From Egaibacter danicus (lineage in GTDB: Bacteria; Pseudomonadota; Gammaproteobacteria; Burkholderiales; Burkholderiaceae_C): 64,000 bases of DNA. Made by a program: the position numbers and the translations under genes. Below are positions 18,407 through 27,270 of the stretch, one piece after another (the stretch's first letter is position 1; the number at the start of each line of letters is the position of its first letter). Under the pieces are notes generated by a model. The model was given only the letters and a program-made list of their open reading frames with translations. It made no database searches and was not told where the DNA came from. The stretch is taken from assembly GCA_016707075.1 (NCBI GenBank), contig JADJII010000001.1:124001-188000 (forward strand), given 5' to 3'.

Positions 18407-19699
18407 ATGCAACTCAAGCACCATCTGAATCAGCATCCGCAACGAGCGGCTTTGCACAACGAAGTTCACGCACGACCGCCCCAGGCCCTGACGGCGCCTT
18501 TGGCCATTTCGCACGTGGTCATGGTGTGTGATGCCGTCCAGCGCGATGCCAGCCGCGAGCACGTGGCGTCGCTGCTGCGTGACCACCACTTGCCGCTGCC
18601 CGATTCCCAATCCAGTCATTTCCGCATGGACCTGGGGCCATTCACCATTCGATGGGAACTGCACACAGAGTTTGTGACCTGGACCTTCATGTCCACCCTC
18701 ATGGCTGAGCGTTTTGGCGAGCAGGAGCCCGATTTCGCCCTGGACAGGGTGCCGCAAGACTGGTTTGCCAACCTGCCGGGCCAATGTCTGTCCAGTCTGC
18801 ACCTGTGGGTGATGCCCACTCATGCGTTCGGTACGGCGACCATGGTCAAACATGTGCTTCGGGAAGACACGCTGGTTGCTTCCACGGTAGCCGGTGGCTC
18901 AGCAGAGGTTTATACCGATTTCGCGATGCATGCTGATGGCTTTTCACGCATGGTTCTGCTGGCGGGAACTCTCTCACCGCGTCGGCTCGGACGTCTTGTA
19001 CAGCGTCTGCTGGAAGTTGAAACCTACCGCATGGCCGCCTTGCTGGGCTTGCCGGCTGCGCGTGAGGCATCCAGTATCCTGTCCAGCGCCGAACGCGAAT
19101 TGGCAGAGCTGGCCAGTGCCATCCGTAGTGCCACCCGCGATGACGAGCCGATGCTGCTCGACCGTCTGACCAAACTGGCTGGTGAGGTGGAGAGCCAGCA
19201 TGCCGCCACGCATTCCCGGTTTTCGGCCAGTGCGGCTTACTTCGAACTGGTGGACAAACGCATCCATGATATTGATGAATCAGCTTTGCCGGGCATGCAG
19301 ACCATTGGTGAATTTATGGACCGGCGCCTCACCCCGGCGCGTAGCACCTGCGAGTGGTCTACGCGACGACAGGATGCGCTCTCGCAGCGTGTCTCGCGTA
19401 TTAGCAACCTGTTGCGTACCCGGGTTGAAATTGAGCAGCAGCAAAGTAGCCAGGCGTTGCTGTCCACCATGAACCAGCGCCAGGACATGCAGCTCAAGCT
19501 GCAGTCCACGGTAGAGGGCCTGTCGGTGGCAGCCATCACCTATTACATCGTCGGCCTGGTGAGCTACATCGCCAAGGCGGCTGGCAAGTTGGGCTGGCCA
19601 CTCGCGCCCGAAACCACAGCCGCCCTGGCCATACCGATTGTCGCGCTGGGTGTGTGGTGGTCTCTGCGTCGTTTGCATCAACAAATCAAAGGGGAATGA
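18407..19699 (+). CDS. DUF3422 family protein (membrane-anchored, unknown function)
   Basis: A 430-residue protein recognised as DUF3422 by its start (NQHPQRAALHNEVHARPP) and by the later TIRWELHTEF. The body is hydrophilic with likely helices, and the C-terminus has two hydrophobic segments (LSVAAITYYIVGLVSYIA and LAIPIVALGVWWS), so it should sit on the inner membrane. The function of the family is unknown. The ATG at 18407 is chosen because the longer frame begins inside the tctA terminator. The gamma-glutamyltransferase-like gene follows after 4 bases. Confidence 0.85.
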   Translation: MQLKHHLNQHPQRAALHNEVHARPPQALTAPLAISHVVMVCDAVQRDASREHVASLLRDHHLPLPDSQSSHFRMDLGPFTIRWELHTEFVTWTFMSTLMAERFGEQEPDFALDRVPQDWFANLPGQCLSSLHLWVMPTHAFGTATMVKHVLREDTLVASTVAGGSAEVYTDFAMHADGFSRMVLLAGTLSPRRLGRLVQRLLEVETYRMAALLGLPAAREASSILSSAERELAELASAIRSATRDDEPMLLDRLTKLAGEVESQHAATHSRFSASAAYFELVDKRIHDIDESALPGMQTIGEFMDRRLTPARSTCEWSTRRQDALSQRVSRISNLLRTRVEIEQQQSSQALLSTMNQRQDMQLKLQSTVEGLSVAAITYYIVGLVSYIAKAAGKLGWPLAPETTAALAIPIVALGVWWSLRRLHQQIKGE

Positions 19700-19703
19700 A
19701 CCT

Positions 19704-21326
19704 GTGAGTTTCGATTTCAATAACCCCTACTCCTCAGCCAGAACCCCGATCTTTGCGCGCAACATTGTTGCCACGTCCCATCCGCAGGCGGCACAGGCGG
19801 GGCTCAAAATGCTGCAAAACGGCGGTAACGCGGTTGATGCCGCGGTGGCCACCGCGGCGGCCATGACCATTCTGGAGCCGGTCAGCAATGGCTTGGGAAG
19901 CGACGCGTTTTGCATTGTGTGGGATGGCAACCAGTTGCATGGCCTCAATGCGTCGGGCCGTGCCCCCATGGCGTGGACGCCGGACTACTTTCGCAGCAAA
20001 TACGGAGCAGGCGACAACAACCCGCCCAAGCGCGGCCTTGACGCCGTTACTGTACCTGGCGCCGTCAGCAGCTGGGCGGCACTCAGCGAGCGCTTTGGCA
20101 AGCTGCCATTCGCCGATCTCATGGCGCCAGCCATCGAGATTGCCGAGCGCGGCTACTTCGTGCCGCCCATCGTTCAGCAAAAGTGGGTGGCACCCGTTGA
20201 CGAACTGCGTTCCCAGCCGGGCTTTGCCCAGACCTTCCTGCCCCGCGGCCGCGCGCCACAGGTAGGCGAACTGTTTCAGTTTGCGGCGGCGGCGCGTGCG
20301 TTGCGTGCCATCGGTGAAACCGGTGGTGAGGCGTTCTACCGGGGCGAAATTGCGCAGACACTGGCGGCCTTCAATCGCCAGTATGGCGGCAGCATGACCG
20401 AGCAGGATCTGGCTGCCTATCAGCCCCAGTGGGTCACGCCGATCTGCAAGAACTACCGCGGCTACACGCTGCACGAAATCCCGCCCAACGGGCAGGGCAT
20501 TGCGGCGCTGATCGCGCTGGGCATTCTGGATAAATTTGATGTCGGTAGCCTGCCGGTGGATGGCGTCGACTCACAGCACCTGCAGATCGAAGCCATGAAG
20601 CTGGCGTTTGCCGATGTGTACAAATTTGTCGCTGAACCCTCCAGCATGCAGGTTACCGCGGAGCAAATGCTGGATGACGCCTACCTGGCCTCGCGCGCGA
20701 AGCTGATCAACATGAGCAAGGCGCAGGATTTCGGTGCTGGCAACCCGGTAAAAGGTGGCACGATTTATCTGACGGCAGCCGATGAAGCCGGCATGATGGT
20801 CAGCTTCATCCAGAGCAACTACATGGGGTTTGGCTCCGGTTGCGTGGAGCCTACGTTTGGTATCAGCCTGCAAAATCGGGGCCACAGCTTCAGCCTGGCG
20901 CCCGGCGTCAATCAGGTGGCGCCCGGCAAGCGACCGTTTCACACCATCATCCCGGCATTTCTTTCCAAAAACGGGCGACCCGTCATGAGCTACGGCGTAA
21001 TGGGTGCCAACATGCAGCCGCAGGGGCACATGCAGACGCTGGTGCGCATGCTGGACTACGGCCAGAACCCGCAGGCTGCCTGTGATGCACCGCGCTGGCG
21101 CTTCAATGAGGGGCTGGCGATCAATGTGGAGTCTTCCATGAACGCCCATGCCGTGCAGGGGCTGTCTGACCGCGGGCACCGGCTGGAGGTCATCGCTGAT
21201 TCTTATCAGGACTTCGGTGCGGGCCAGTTTATCTGGCGCATGGGCGCTGAAAACGGTAACCCGGCGATGGACGGTTATGTGGCAGCCAGTGATCCGCGGC
21301 GTGATGGTCAGGCCGTAGGATTTTGA
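19704..21326 (+). CDS. Gamma-glutamyltransferase family protein
   Basis: A 540-residue Ntn-hydrolase of the GGT family. The large-subunit part has the conserved HPQAAQAGLKMLQNGGNAVDAA stretch in two pieces. The nucleophile threonine at the self-cleavage point is probably Thr353, in the GGTIYLTAAD sequence that starts the small subunit. No signal peptide is seen, so it is probably cytoplasmic, like the YwrD-type and acylase-type branches rather than periplasmic Ggt. A GTG at 19704 with AAGGGGA upstream is the best start; it lies 4 bases after the DUF3422 stop. Substrate could be gamma-glutamyl compounds or an acylated amide. Confidence 0.85.
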   Translation: MSFDFNNPYSSARTPIFARNIVATSHPQAAQAGLKMLQNGGNAVDAAVATAAAMTILEPVSNGLGSDAFCIVWDGNQLHGLNASGRAPMAWTPDYFRSKYGAGDNNPPKRGLDAVTVPGAVSSWAALSERFGKLPFADLMAPAIEIAERGYFVPPIVQQKWVAPVDELRSQPGFAQTFLPRGRAPQVGELFQFAAAARALRAIGETGGEAFYRGEIAQTLAAFNRQYGGSMTEQDLAAYQPQWVTPICKNYRGYTLHEIPPNGQGIAALIALGILDKFDVGSLPVDGVDSQHLQIEAMKLAFADVYKFVAEPSSMQVTAEQMLDDAYLASRAKLINMSKAQDFGAGNPVKGGTIYLTAADEAGMMVSFIQSNYMGFGSGCVEPTFGISLQNRGHSFSLAPGVNQVAPGKRPFHTIIPAFLSKNGRPVMSYGVMGANMQPQGHMQTLVRMLDYGQNPQAACDAPRWRFNEGLAINVESSMNAHAVQGLSDRGHRLEVIADSYQDFGAGQFIWRMGAENGNPAMDGYVAASDPRRDGQAVGF

Positions 21327-21328
21327 GT

Positions 21329-21379
21329 AAAAAGTGCCTTCAACCCCCGTTGAATATGCGCGAGCAGCTATCAAAATCA
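21329..21379. repeat. Dispersed repeat copy 1 (intergenic)
   Basis: Contains TATGCGCGAGCAGCTATC followed by AAAA, preceded by a CCTTCAACCC tract. The same core and the same CC-rich flank recur, in either orientation, at 29394, 40204, 43141, 51014 and 61809. It fills the gap after the gamma-glutamyltransferase gene. Confidence 0.75.
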
Positions 21380-21431
21380 TAATTCCTGGGCCGTTGCTGG
21401 CACTCTTCGGCCCCAGCGCCAAAATCTGACG

Positions 21432-22397
21432 ATGGAATTTGACCTGTCCGAGATCACAGCGCCGTTTCGCATGCAGCCGGGCCTGTCGAAAATGGCGCCG
21501 GATGCGCGCCACACCCGCCTGCAGGAGCCGGACAGCACCTTGTTTCATGAAAAACTGTCCGTCCTGTGTACCCATCCCGATCAGGCCCTGCTGCAGGTTG
21601 CGCAGTTCGATACCCGCCCGGCGCTACACGTACTCGCGCAGCAACTGGCGGTTGAATGGCCGCAGGCTTGCACATTTGCTGATGACATCCTGAACCTGCC
21701 CACCCTGGGGCTGCAGCTGCAGCTGCAGTCGCTGGATGTGCAGGTAACCGGACGAGGCGTGGTGAATGACTGTGTACTTGCGCTGCCGCACCCGCAGCGT
21801 GTCTGGGCCGCGCTGTCGCTGTTTTTGCAGGACGATCTGGCCGTGCTGGATGGCACCAGCACCCAGCTCAAGATGTTGGCGGTTTGCGTGCCTTCGCACT
21901 GGTCACCGGAAGAAAAAATTGGCTTGCCACTGGCGGCTGTACATGCGCCGGTGGCCGACAACGCCCTGCTACTGCAAGCCTCGCAATCGCTCGCAAAACT
22001 GGTCACATCACCCGGCCCTACGCGTTGGCAACGCTTTGTATGGACACTGCAGCCCAGCGGGCAATACGACGGTCACCCCAAACGTGCGCTCCCAAGACAC
22101 TGGCCTGACCAGGCAGAAGCACTGGGCGAGCAGCTCTGGCTCAGGGTAGAGCATCAAAGCTTCATCGTGGCGTCAGCGTGTCAGCAAGCAGTATTCACCA
22201 TCCGGGTCATGCTGGAGCCGCTGGGTACACTGATCACGGACCCTGCGCGGGCCGCCCGCCTGCATGCGGCCATTAGCAGCATGTCAGATTCGGTGGTGGC
22301 GTATCGCAGCCTGGGCGGCATCAGGCCCTTGGTGCTGCACTGGCTGGAAAGGCGCATGCAAGGCCAGGCAGGTCTTTCAGGCAACACACTGGATTAA
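21432..22397 (+). CDS. DUF3445 family protein (heme-dependent oxidative N-demethylase-like)
   Basis: A 321-residue protein. The middle has HWSPEEKIGLPLAAVHAPV and the C-terminal third reads LRVEHQSF, then AVFTIRVMLEPLGTL and a run up to VVAYRSLGG; this series is typical of DUF3445. Characterised relatives are heme-dependent enzymes that demethylate secondary amines such as dimethylamine. In this protein the usual RLPRSGA segment reads differently (VASACQQA), so activity should not be assumed. No signal peptide. The next gene, an SDR, begins 13 bases after the stop. Confidence 0.72.
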   Translation: MEFDLSEITAPFRMQPGLSKMAPDARHTRLQEPDSTLFHEKLSVLCTHPDQALLQVAQFDTRPALHVLAQQLAVEWPQACTFADDILNLPTLGLQLQLQSLDVQVTGRGVVNDCVLALPHPQRVWAALSLFLQDDLAVLDGTSTQLKMLAVCVPSHWSPEEKIGLPLAAVHAPVADNALLLQASQSLAKLVTSPGPTRWQRFVWTLQPSGQYDGHPKRALPRHWPDQAEALGEQLWLRVEHQSFIVASACQQAVFTIRVMLEPLGTLITDPARAARLHAAISSMSDSVVAYRSLGGIRPLVLHWLERRMQGQAGLSGNTLD

Positions 22398-22410
22398 CGA
22401 GGAGATCGAA

Positions 22411-23205
22411 ATGGACTTGGGAATTGAGGGCAAATGGGCGCTGGTATGCGGCGCCAGCAGGGGGCTGGGTTGGGGTTGTGCTCGGGCGCTGGTGCATGAA
22501 GGCGTCAATGTGCTCATGGTCGCACGCGGAGCGCAAGCGCTCGAAGAGGCTGCATTGAAATTGATAGCTAGCCAGAGCTATTCTCCTGGGCCTGCCGTGC
22601 AGTTTGTGCCTGCAGACATCACCACGGAGCTGGGCCGCGCCGCCGTATTTGCCATGCGCAAAGACTTTGACATCGTGGTCACCAACGCCGGTGGCCCACC
22701 ACCCGGTGATTTCAGAGACTGGGATCGCGACGACTGGATCAAGGCCGTTGATGCCAACATGCTCACGCCTATCGAACTGATCAAAGCCACGGTGGATGGC
22801 ATGGCCGCGCGCGGCTTCGGGCGCATTGTCAACATCACGTCCAGCTCGGTCAAGGCTCCCATTGATATATTGGGCCTGTCGAACGGTGCGCGCAGTGGCC
22901 TCACCGGCTTTGTGGCGGGCGTGGCGCGCAGCAAACTCGCGGCGCAAGGCGTCACCATCAACAACCTGTTGCCCGGCGTTTTTGATACGGACCGCATCAG
23001 GACCATGCTGGAAGGCACCTCCAAAAAAACAGGTCAGTCGGTAGAAGCCCTGGCCGATGCCCGTCGCCAGAACATACCTGCCAAACGCTTTGGCACGCCT
23101 GAGGAGTTTGGAGCCATCTGTGCGTTTTTGTGCAGTCAGCATGCGGCGTATATCAATGGTCAGAATGTGCTGGCGGATGGTGGAGCGTATCCGGGCACTT
23201 ATTGA
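22411..23205 (+). CDS. SDR family oxidoreductase (atypical, lacks the usual Tyr)
   Basis: A 264-residue short-chain dehydrogenase/reductase with a Rossmann start (VCGASRGLGWG, residues 12-22), NAGGPPPG and the active-site strand NITSSSVKAP. Where classical SDRs have Tyr-x-x-x-Lys, this protein reads LSNGARSGL, so the catalytic tyrosine is missing; a branch of beta-ketoacyl-ACP-reductase-like SDRs shares that. The C-terminus GQNVLADGGAYPGTY is standard. The ATG at 22411 has GAGGAGAT upstream. Substrate unknown. Confidence 0.85.
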   Translation: MDLGIEGKWALVCGASRGLGWGCARALVHEGVNVLMVARGAQALEEAALKLIASQSYSPGPAVQFVPADITTELGRAAVFAMRKDFDIVVTNAGGPPPGDFRDWDRDDWIKAVDANMLTPIELIKATVDGMAARGFGRIVNITSSSVKAPIDILGLSNGARSGLTGFVAGVARSKLAAQGVTINNLLPGVFDTDRIRTMLEGTSKKTGQSVEALADARRQNIPAKRFGTPEEFGAICAFLCSQHAAYINGQNVLADGGAYPGTY

Positions 23206-23378
23206 TGAAACTCGCCATTTACTATAGATTTCAACAGAGACTGGAAACGGAACGTCCCTGATCGATCCCTGGTGCCCCCCAAAGGGGTGCGGTCCGGGAC
23301 CAGACAATTGGCTCAATAAATCGCCAGGAACGCCGATAAACAGTCACGGAATACACAAAACACATAGATTGGGTATCA

Positions 23379-24275
23379 ATGTCGGATGCCACGTTCAGCG
23401 ACGACGTTCAGGACTTCGTCCAGCGCCTCGACGAAGCGGAGCAGGCCCACATGGCCTGGTCGCGCCGGGTGCTGCGCTGTGCCGTGCTGCGCACCTCGCC
23501 TGGAGAGGATGTGTTGGCCGATGACGCACATTGCCGGTGCGTTTTCGGTAGCTGGTTCCGGCAGCACCGTGAGCGTTTCGATGTTATTGACGCGTTGGCA
23601 GCACAGCGGCTGGACGAACAACATGAACAGATGCACGACGCGGTGCGCCACATATGCAGGAGTGTCCTCCAGGGTGTAGCAGGCGACGCCGAAATCATGG
23701 ATGCTTTCGAACGGACACAAGCCAGCGTGATCGCAGATCTTGCACTTCTCAAGACTGGGTGTCTGGCATACAGTGCACGGCTTGATGCATTGACCGGCTT
23801 GCCGCTTCGCTACGGGATTGAGGAAGAGTTCAAGCGCTGCTGTGCGCAGGCGATGCGTCATGGTGAACAGGTGGTTGTGGTGATGCTGGATGTAGACCAC
23901 TTCAAGCGTGTCAACGATGTGCACGGGCATGCGGCCGGGGACCTGGCGCTGCAGCATGTGGCGAACCTGCTGCGTGCTCATTGCCGGGTTGGCGAGCCGC
24001 TATTTCGCTTCGGTGGCGAGGAATTTCTGGTCTTGCTGCAGGCGGCAGGCCACGAAGTGGCACAACAGGCAGCCGAGCGCCTGTTGCAGGCCTTGCGCGA
24101 GACGCCCCTGCGCCTGCCCGATGGCCACTTGCTCAGCCTGCGCGTGAGCGCCGGGCTGGCCGAGGCCGGCACCGAGGAGGCCATGGCCGATGTTGTGAGT
24201 CGCGCCGACCATGCGCTTTACGCTGCAAAAGCAGCGGGTCGCGATACGTGGCGCTGGGCGTTGGCGGCGCACTGA
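23379..24275 (+). CDS. Diguanylate cyclase with N-terminal CZB zinc-binding domain (DgcZ-like)
   Basis: A 298-residue soluble protein with the two-domain order of E. coli DgcZ. The first 110 residues form a chemoreceptor zinc-binding domain: His24, Cys54 in CVFGSW, His82 and His86 are the likely ligands, with the 4-residue spacing of the last two conserved. The C-terminal GGDEF domain starts at DALTGLPLR and carries FGGEEF, so it should make c-di-GMP. The inhibitory-site RxxD reads RVGE. In DgcZ, zinc binding blocks activity, so this enzyme may sense zinc. Standing alone between the SDR gene and a convergent outer-membrane gene. Confidence 0.9.
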   Translation: MSDATFSDDVQDFVQRLDEAEQAHMAWSRRVLRCAVLRTSPGEDVLADDAHCRCVFGSWFRQHRERFDVIDALAAQRLDEQHEQMHDAVRHICRSVLQGVAGDAEIMDAFERTQASVIADLALLKTGCLAYSARLDALTGLPLRYGIEEEFKRCCAQAMRHGEQVVVVMLDVDHFKRVNDVHGHAAGDLALQHVANLLRAHCRVGEPLFRFGGEEFLVLLQAAGHEVAQQAAERLLQALRETPLRLPDGHLLSLRVSAGLAEAGTEEAMADVVSRADHALYAAKAAGRDTWRWALAAH

Positions 24276-24291
24276 GTCAGCCACACTGAAT

Positions 24292-24727
24292 TCAGAAGCT
24301 GGCTTTTGTCTTGACGAGGAATTGAACTGATTTGATGTTGGCATCCCGATTCAGCGGCACCGCCACGTCGAGGTGCAGCACGTTGCTGAAGGCAGATCGG
24401 ACGCTGAAGATGCGCAGGCCGAACCCGACATTGCTCAACCACTGTTGATTGGGCGTGCCGGCATTGGCGCCGCCCCAGGCTCTGCCAATGTCGTAGAACA
24501 CGGCGCCACCAACACGGAACAACCGGTACAGGTAGAGATCGGTATAGCCCCGCGCCTCGAGCGTCAACAAGGCACGTCGATCACCACTCTGGTAGCGCAG
24601 GGGGTAGCCGCGCAGGCCGTTGTCACCTCCCAGCGTTAAAAATTCGGATACACCAGGATTCGCGAGGGCATCGGCCGAGACCGCTCCGTACAACAGAAAG
24701 CGCTTGTTCAGTGGCAGGTAATAGTCT
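24292..24727 (-). pseudogene. Omp85/surface-antigen-like outer-membrane protein, 3' fragment
   Basis: The minus-strand frame from 24727 to the stop at 24292 encodes the last 144 residues of a BamA/TamA-type beta-barrel: GGDNGLRGYPLRYQ, an alternating-strand pattern, FYDIGRAWGG and an aromatic C-terminus ending KASF, as needed for outer-membrane insertion. It has no start of its own. It continues the protein encoded at 25897-27151 and is separated from it by the IS30-family element. The frame begins DYYLPLN directly at the element border. Confidence 0.85.
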
Positions 24728-25896
24728 TGGATTCAACCGGTCGATGCAACATCTTAAATTCTGCATGAGCAGAAGGAGTGTTGCAGATGAAGCAAAGAAC
24801 AAGGATTTACTATTCGGATAGCCAGAAGGCACTGATGTGGGAGCGCTGGAAGAAGGGCGAATCCCTTCAGCAGATTGCCCAATTGTTTGATCGAAACCAC
24901 TCATCTGTTAGTCGCATCCTGGCTGAGACTGGTGGCATACGTCCTGCACAGCGCTGTCGTTCCCATTTGGCGTTAAGCCTGACCGAGCGGGAAGAGATAT
25001 CTCGCTCCTTAGTTGCTGGGCAATCGATCCGTTCAATTGCCCTCCAGCTGGGCCGAGCGCCATCCACCATCTGCCGCGAAATCGCGCCGGTGGCCAGCTC
25101 TCGGCCGGCCGCGGGCGCCGGGTAGGCCTCGTCCCACCGCAGCTGGCTCACCGTCTGGGCGCGTCGGGGCGGTAAGCTCCTCTCGTGGGCTCCCGCAATT
25201 GCAGGGGCGCGCCTCCCGTGCGCGAGAACTCCACGTGCACGAAACGATCTACCGCAGTCTCTTCATTCAAGCCCGAGGCGCATTGAAGAAGGAACTACTG
25301 CAACATTTGAGGCGCACTAGGGCCATGCGTCGTTCGCGTCACCACACACAAAAGACAGACAACCATGGCAAGATCACTAACACCGTGTCTATCAGTGAGC
25401 GTCCAGCCTCAGTGGAAGATCGTGCTGTACCAGGCCATTGGGAAGGGGATTTGATGTTTGGCAGTCTCAACAACCAGATTGCAACACTGGTTGAGCGCCA
25501 GACGCGTTACGTGATGCTGGTAAAGGTTGCCAGCAAAGATACGCAGACAGTCATCAATGCACTGATCAAAAACGCACGCAAATTGCCTCAGGAACTTTAC
25601 AAGTCTTTAACCTGGGATCGGGGTCATGAAATGGCTGATCACAAGCGTTTTACATTGGCCACCGACATCAGTGTCTACTTCTGTGATCCCCATAGTCCTT
25701 GGCAACGTGGAAGCAATGAAAATACAAACGGACTATTGCGGCAGTACTTCCCCAAGGGGATCGATATCTCGGGCTACTCACAGGCACAGTTGAATGCAAT
25801 TGCGAGAAAACTGAATGAGCGCCCAAGGAAAACTCTAAACTACGAAACGCCTGCTGAACGATTCAGCCAACTTGTTGCATCGACCGGTTGAATCCA
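24728..25896 (+). mobile_element. IS30-family insertion sequence
   Basis: A 1169-bp element bounded by perfect 24-bp inverted repeats (24728-24751 and 25873-25896) that start TGGATTCAACCGGTCGATGC, close to known IS30 ends. The only gene is an IS30-type transposase that is broken internally. The element is inserted in the coding region of an outer-membrane beta-barrel gene. I see no matching 2-3 base target duplication at the two borders. Confidence 0.92.
24787..25891 (+). pseudogene. IS30-family transposase, broken by an internal GC-rich patch
   Basis: The ATG at 24787 (GAAGGAG upstream) opens a helix-turn-helix domain (SLQQIAQLFDRNHSSVSRIL, then a second one ending STICREI). Then the frame runs into a stop at 25123. 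From about 25236 a second frame resumes with HETIYRSLFIQARGALKKEL and the complete DDE core: GHWEGDL, LTWDRGHEM and WQRGSNENTNGLLRQYFPKG. The intervening 157 bases or so replace about 78 expected codons and are GC-rich and unlike IS30. As it stands it cannot make full-length transposase. Confidence 0.88.
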
Positions 25897-27151
25897 GGTG
25901 CAAGGCGGTGCTCACCAGCTGGCTTTGCACCTGCCCATTGCCGTATTGCCCGGATACGGAAGCCGAGGCGATCAGGTCGTGCTCTGTGAATGGTGAAAAA
26001 CCGTTGCTGACCGACCCCGAGTACAGCCAAAGGTCCTGGCTGGACCCCAAACTGGTCAAGCCCCGCCCGAGTTGCAAGGTCGCAGCAAAACCTTTGGCGA
26101 AAAACTCGGGTCGGCCAATCTGGTTCCGGTTGTTCAGCTTCTGGAAGTTGTCTTCAATCACTTCGTAGCGAACGAATGGTGCGACCGTTTTCTGGTCGGC
26201 GGGTAGCTGCGCCGGTGCAACCAGCCCGGGTTCAAGTTGGTAGGCATCGTCTGTGGATGTCAGTCCAATGGAGTATCGTTTTGTCCACCCGTCAACCAGT
26301 CCATTGGACCAGCCCGCAAACACTTCAGCGTTGTCATGCCGATGGCGGTACTGACTGGCAATGGTGCCCGCCGAATAGACCGAATCAATGCGATTGTCCT
26401 GAGAGATGGTTGCGCCGGCTGCCCATCGTGTATCCAGCGAGTAGAAAGGCCGCACGATGGATGCTGTCTTGCGCTTGCCGTCGCTGTTGTCGGCCAGGCT
26501 GTAGCTTAGCTTGGTCCAGCCGTCGAAGGCATGGTTGTACTGAATCTGAAATTCGTTGCCTGATCGGTCTACCGTGTTGGTGTGGCCATAGCCGACTGAC
26601 AGGCCGGTACCCGCCAGGTTGTATTCCTTCAGGCTGACGCTGCTTGAATTGGTCCCGCCAGAGCGTCCGAAACTCACCCCGGGGTCTAGCGACCAGGTAT
26701 CACGGGTCAGCACCTCAATGTCGGCCACGCCATCATGGTAGGCAACCGGCCGCAGTTTGACGTCGTAGAAATAGCGATTGGTTCGCAACACCCGTTCAGT
26801 CTCTTCCATCACACGTTCCGAAACCAGGTCCCCGCTCTTGAAAAGCAGTTGGCGCTCGATAACGCCCGGCCGCGTCTGGATGTGCAGCTTGTTCGCCAGC
26901 CGGAACAACGCGTAGTTTTCCAGTGGATCGCTCAAGTCAAAGATATCCTGGTTGAGGAGACGGATCTCGCCGATCCGGGCGCCTGCTGCCTCCAGTTCTG
27001 TGAATGAAGGGACGTTGCCATTCTGCAGAGTGCCTTGCGCAAAAACGGGCGACAGCAAGCAGGGGAGCAAACTCAATACGAGAACCAAAGCCGCCCGTCG
27101 AAAGCGACAGGCTGAGCCACTGCCAACTCCCCCCATATGGACTGATGCCAT
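25897..27151 (-). pseudogene. Omp85/surface-antigen-like outer-membrane protein, 5' fragment
   Basis: About 418 codons of a BamA/TamA-like protein. A signal peptide (hydrophobic LVLVLSLLPCLL, cleavage near AQG at about 39) leads into a POTRA-like domain (NYALFRLANKLHIQTRPG, GDLVSERVMEETERVLRTN, YDVKLRPV) and then barrel strands. It ends at TALHL where the IS30 element begins; the frame runs 20 more codons into the element and stops. Together with the fragment at 24292-24727 the original gene would have been about 560 codons. Loss of the C-terminal strands should abolish membrane insertion. Confidence 0.87.
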
Positions 27152-27270
27152 TCGTTTGCCCCGTTTATTTCGCCAATGATGCCCCCCGGAGGGTATATCC
27201 GCTCAAGATTAACGGAAAATTAAATGGAGGTGTCACCGGGTTAACGTAAGCCCGGCAACCGGGCGACGGA

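Noticed and set aside
23206..23378. A hairpin-like CCCCCCAAAGGGG in the gap after the SDR gene as a terminator
   Set aside because: Short stem, no T-run on either side; could be chance.
24725..25899. Target-site duplication flanking the IS30 element
   Set aside because: The bases next to the two inverted repeats (TCT and GGT on the plus strand) do not match.
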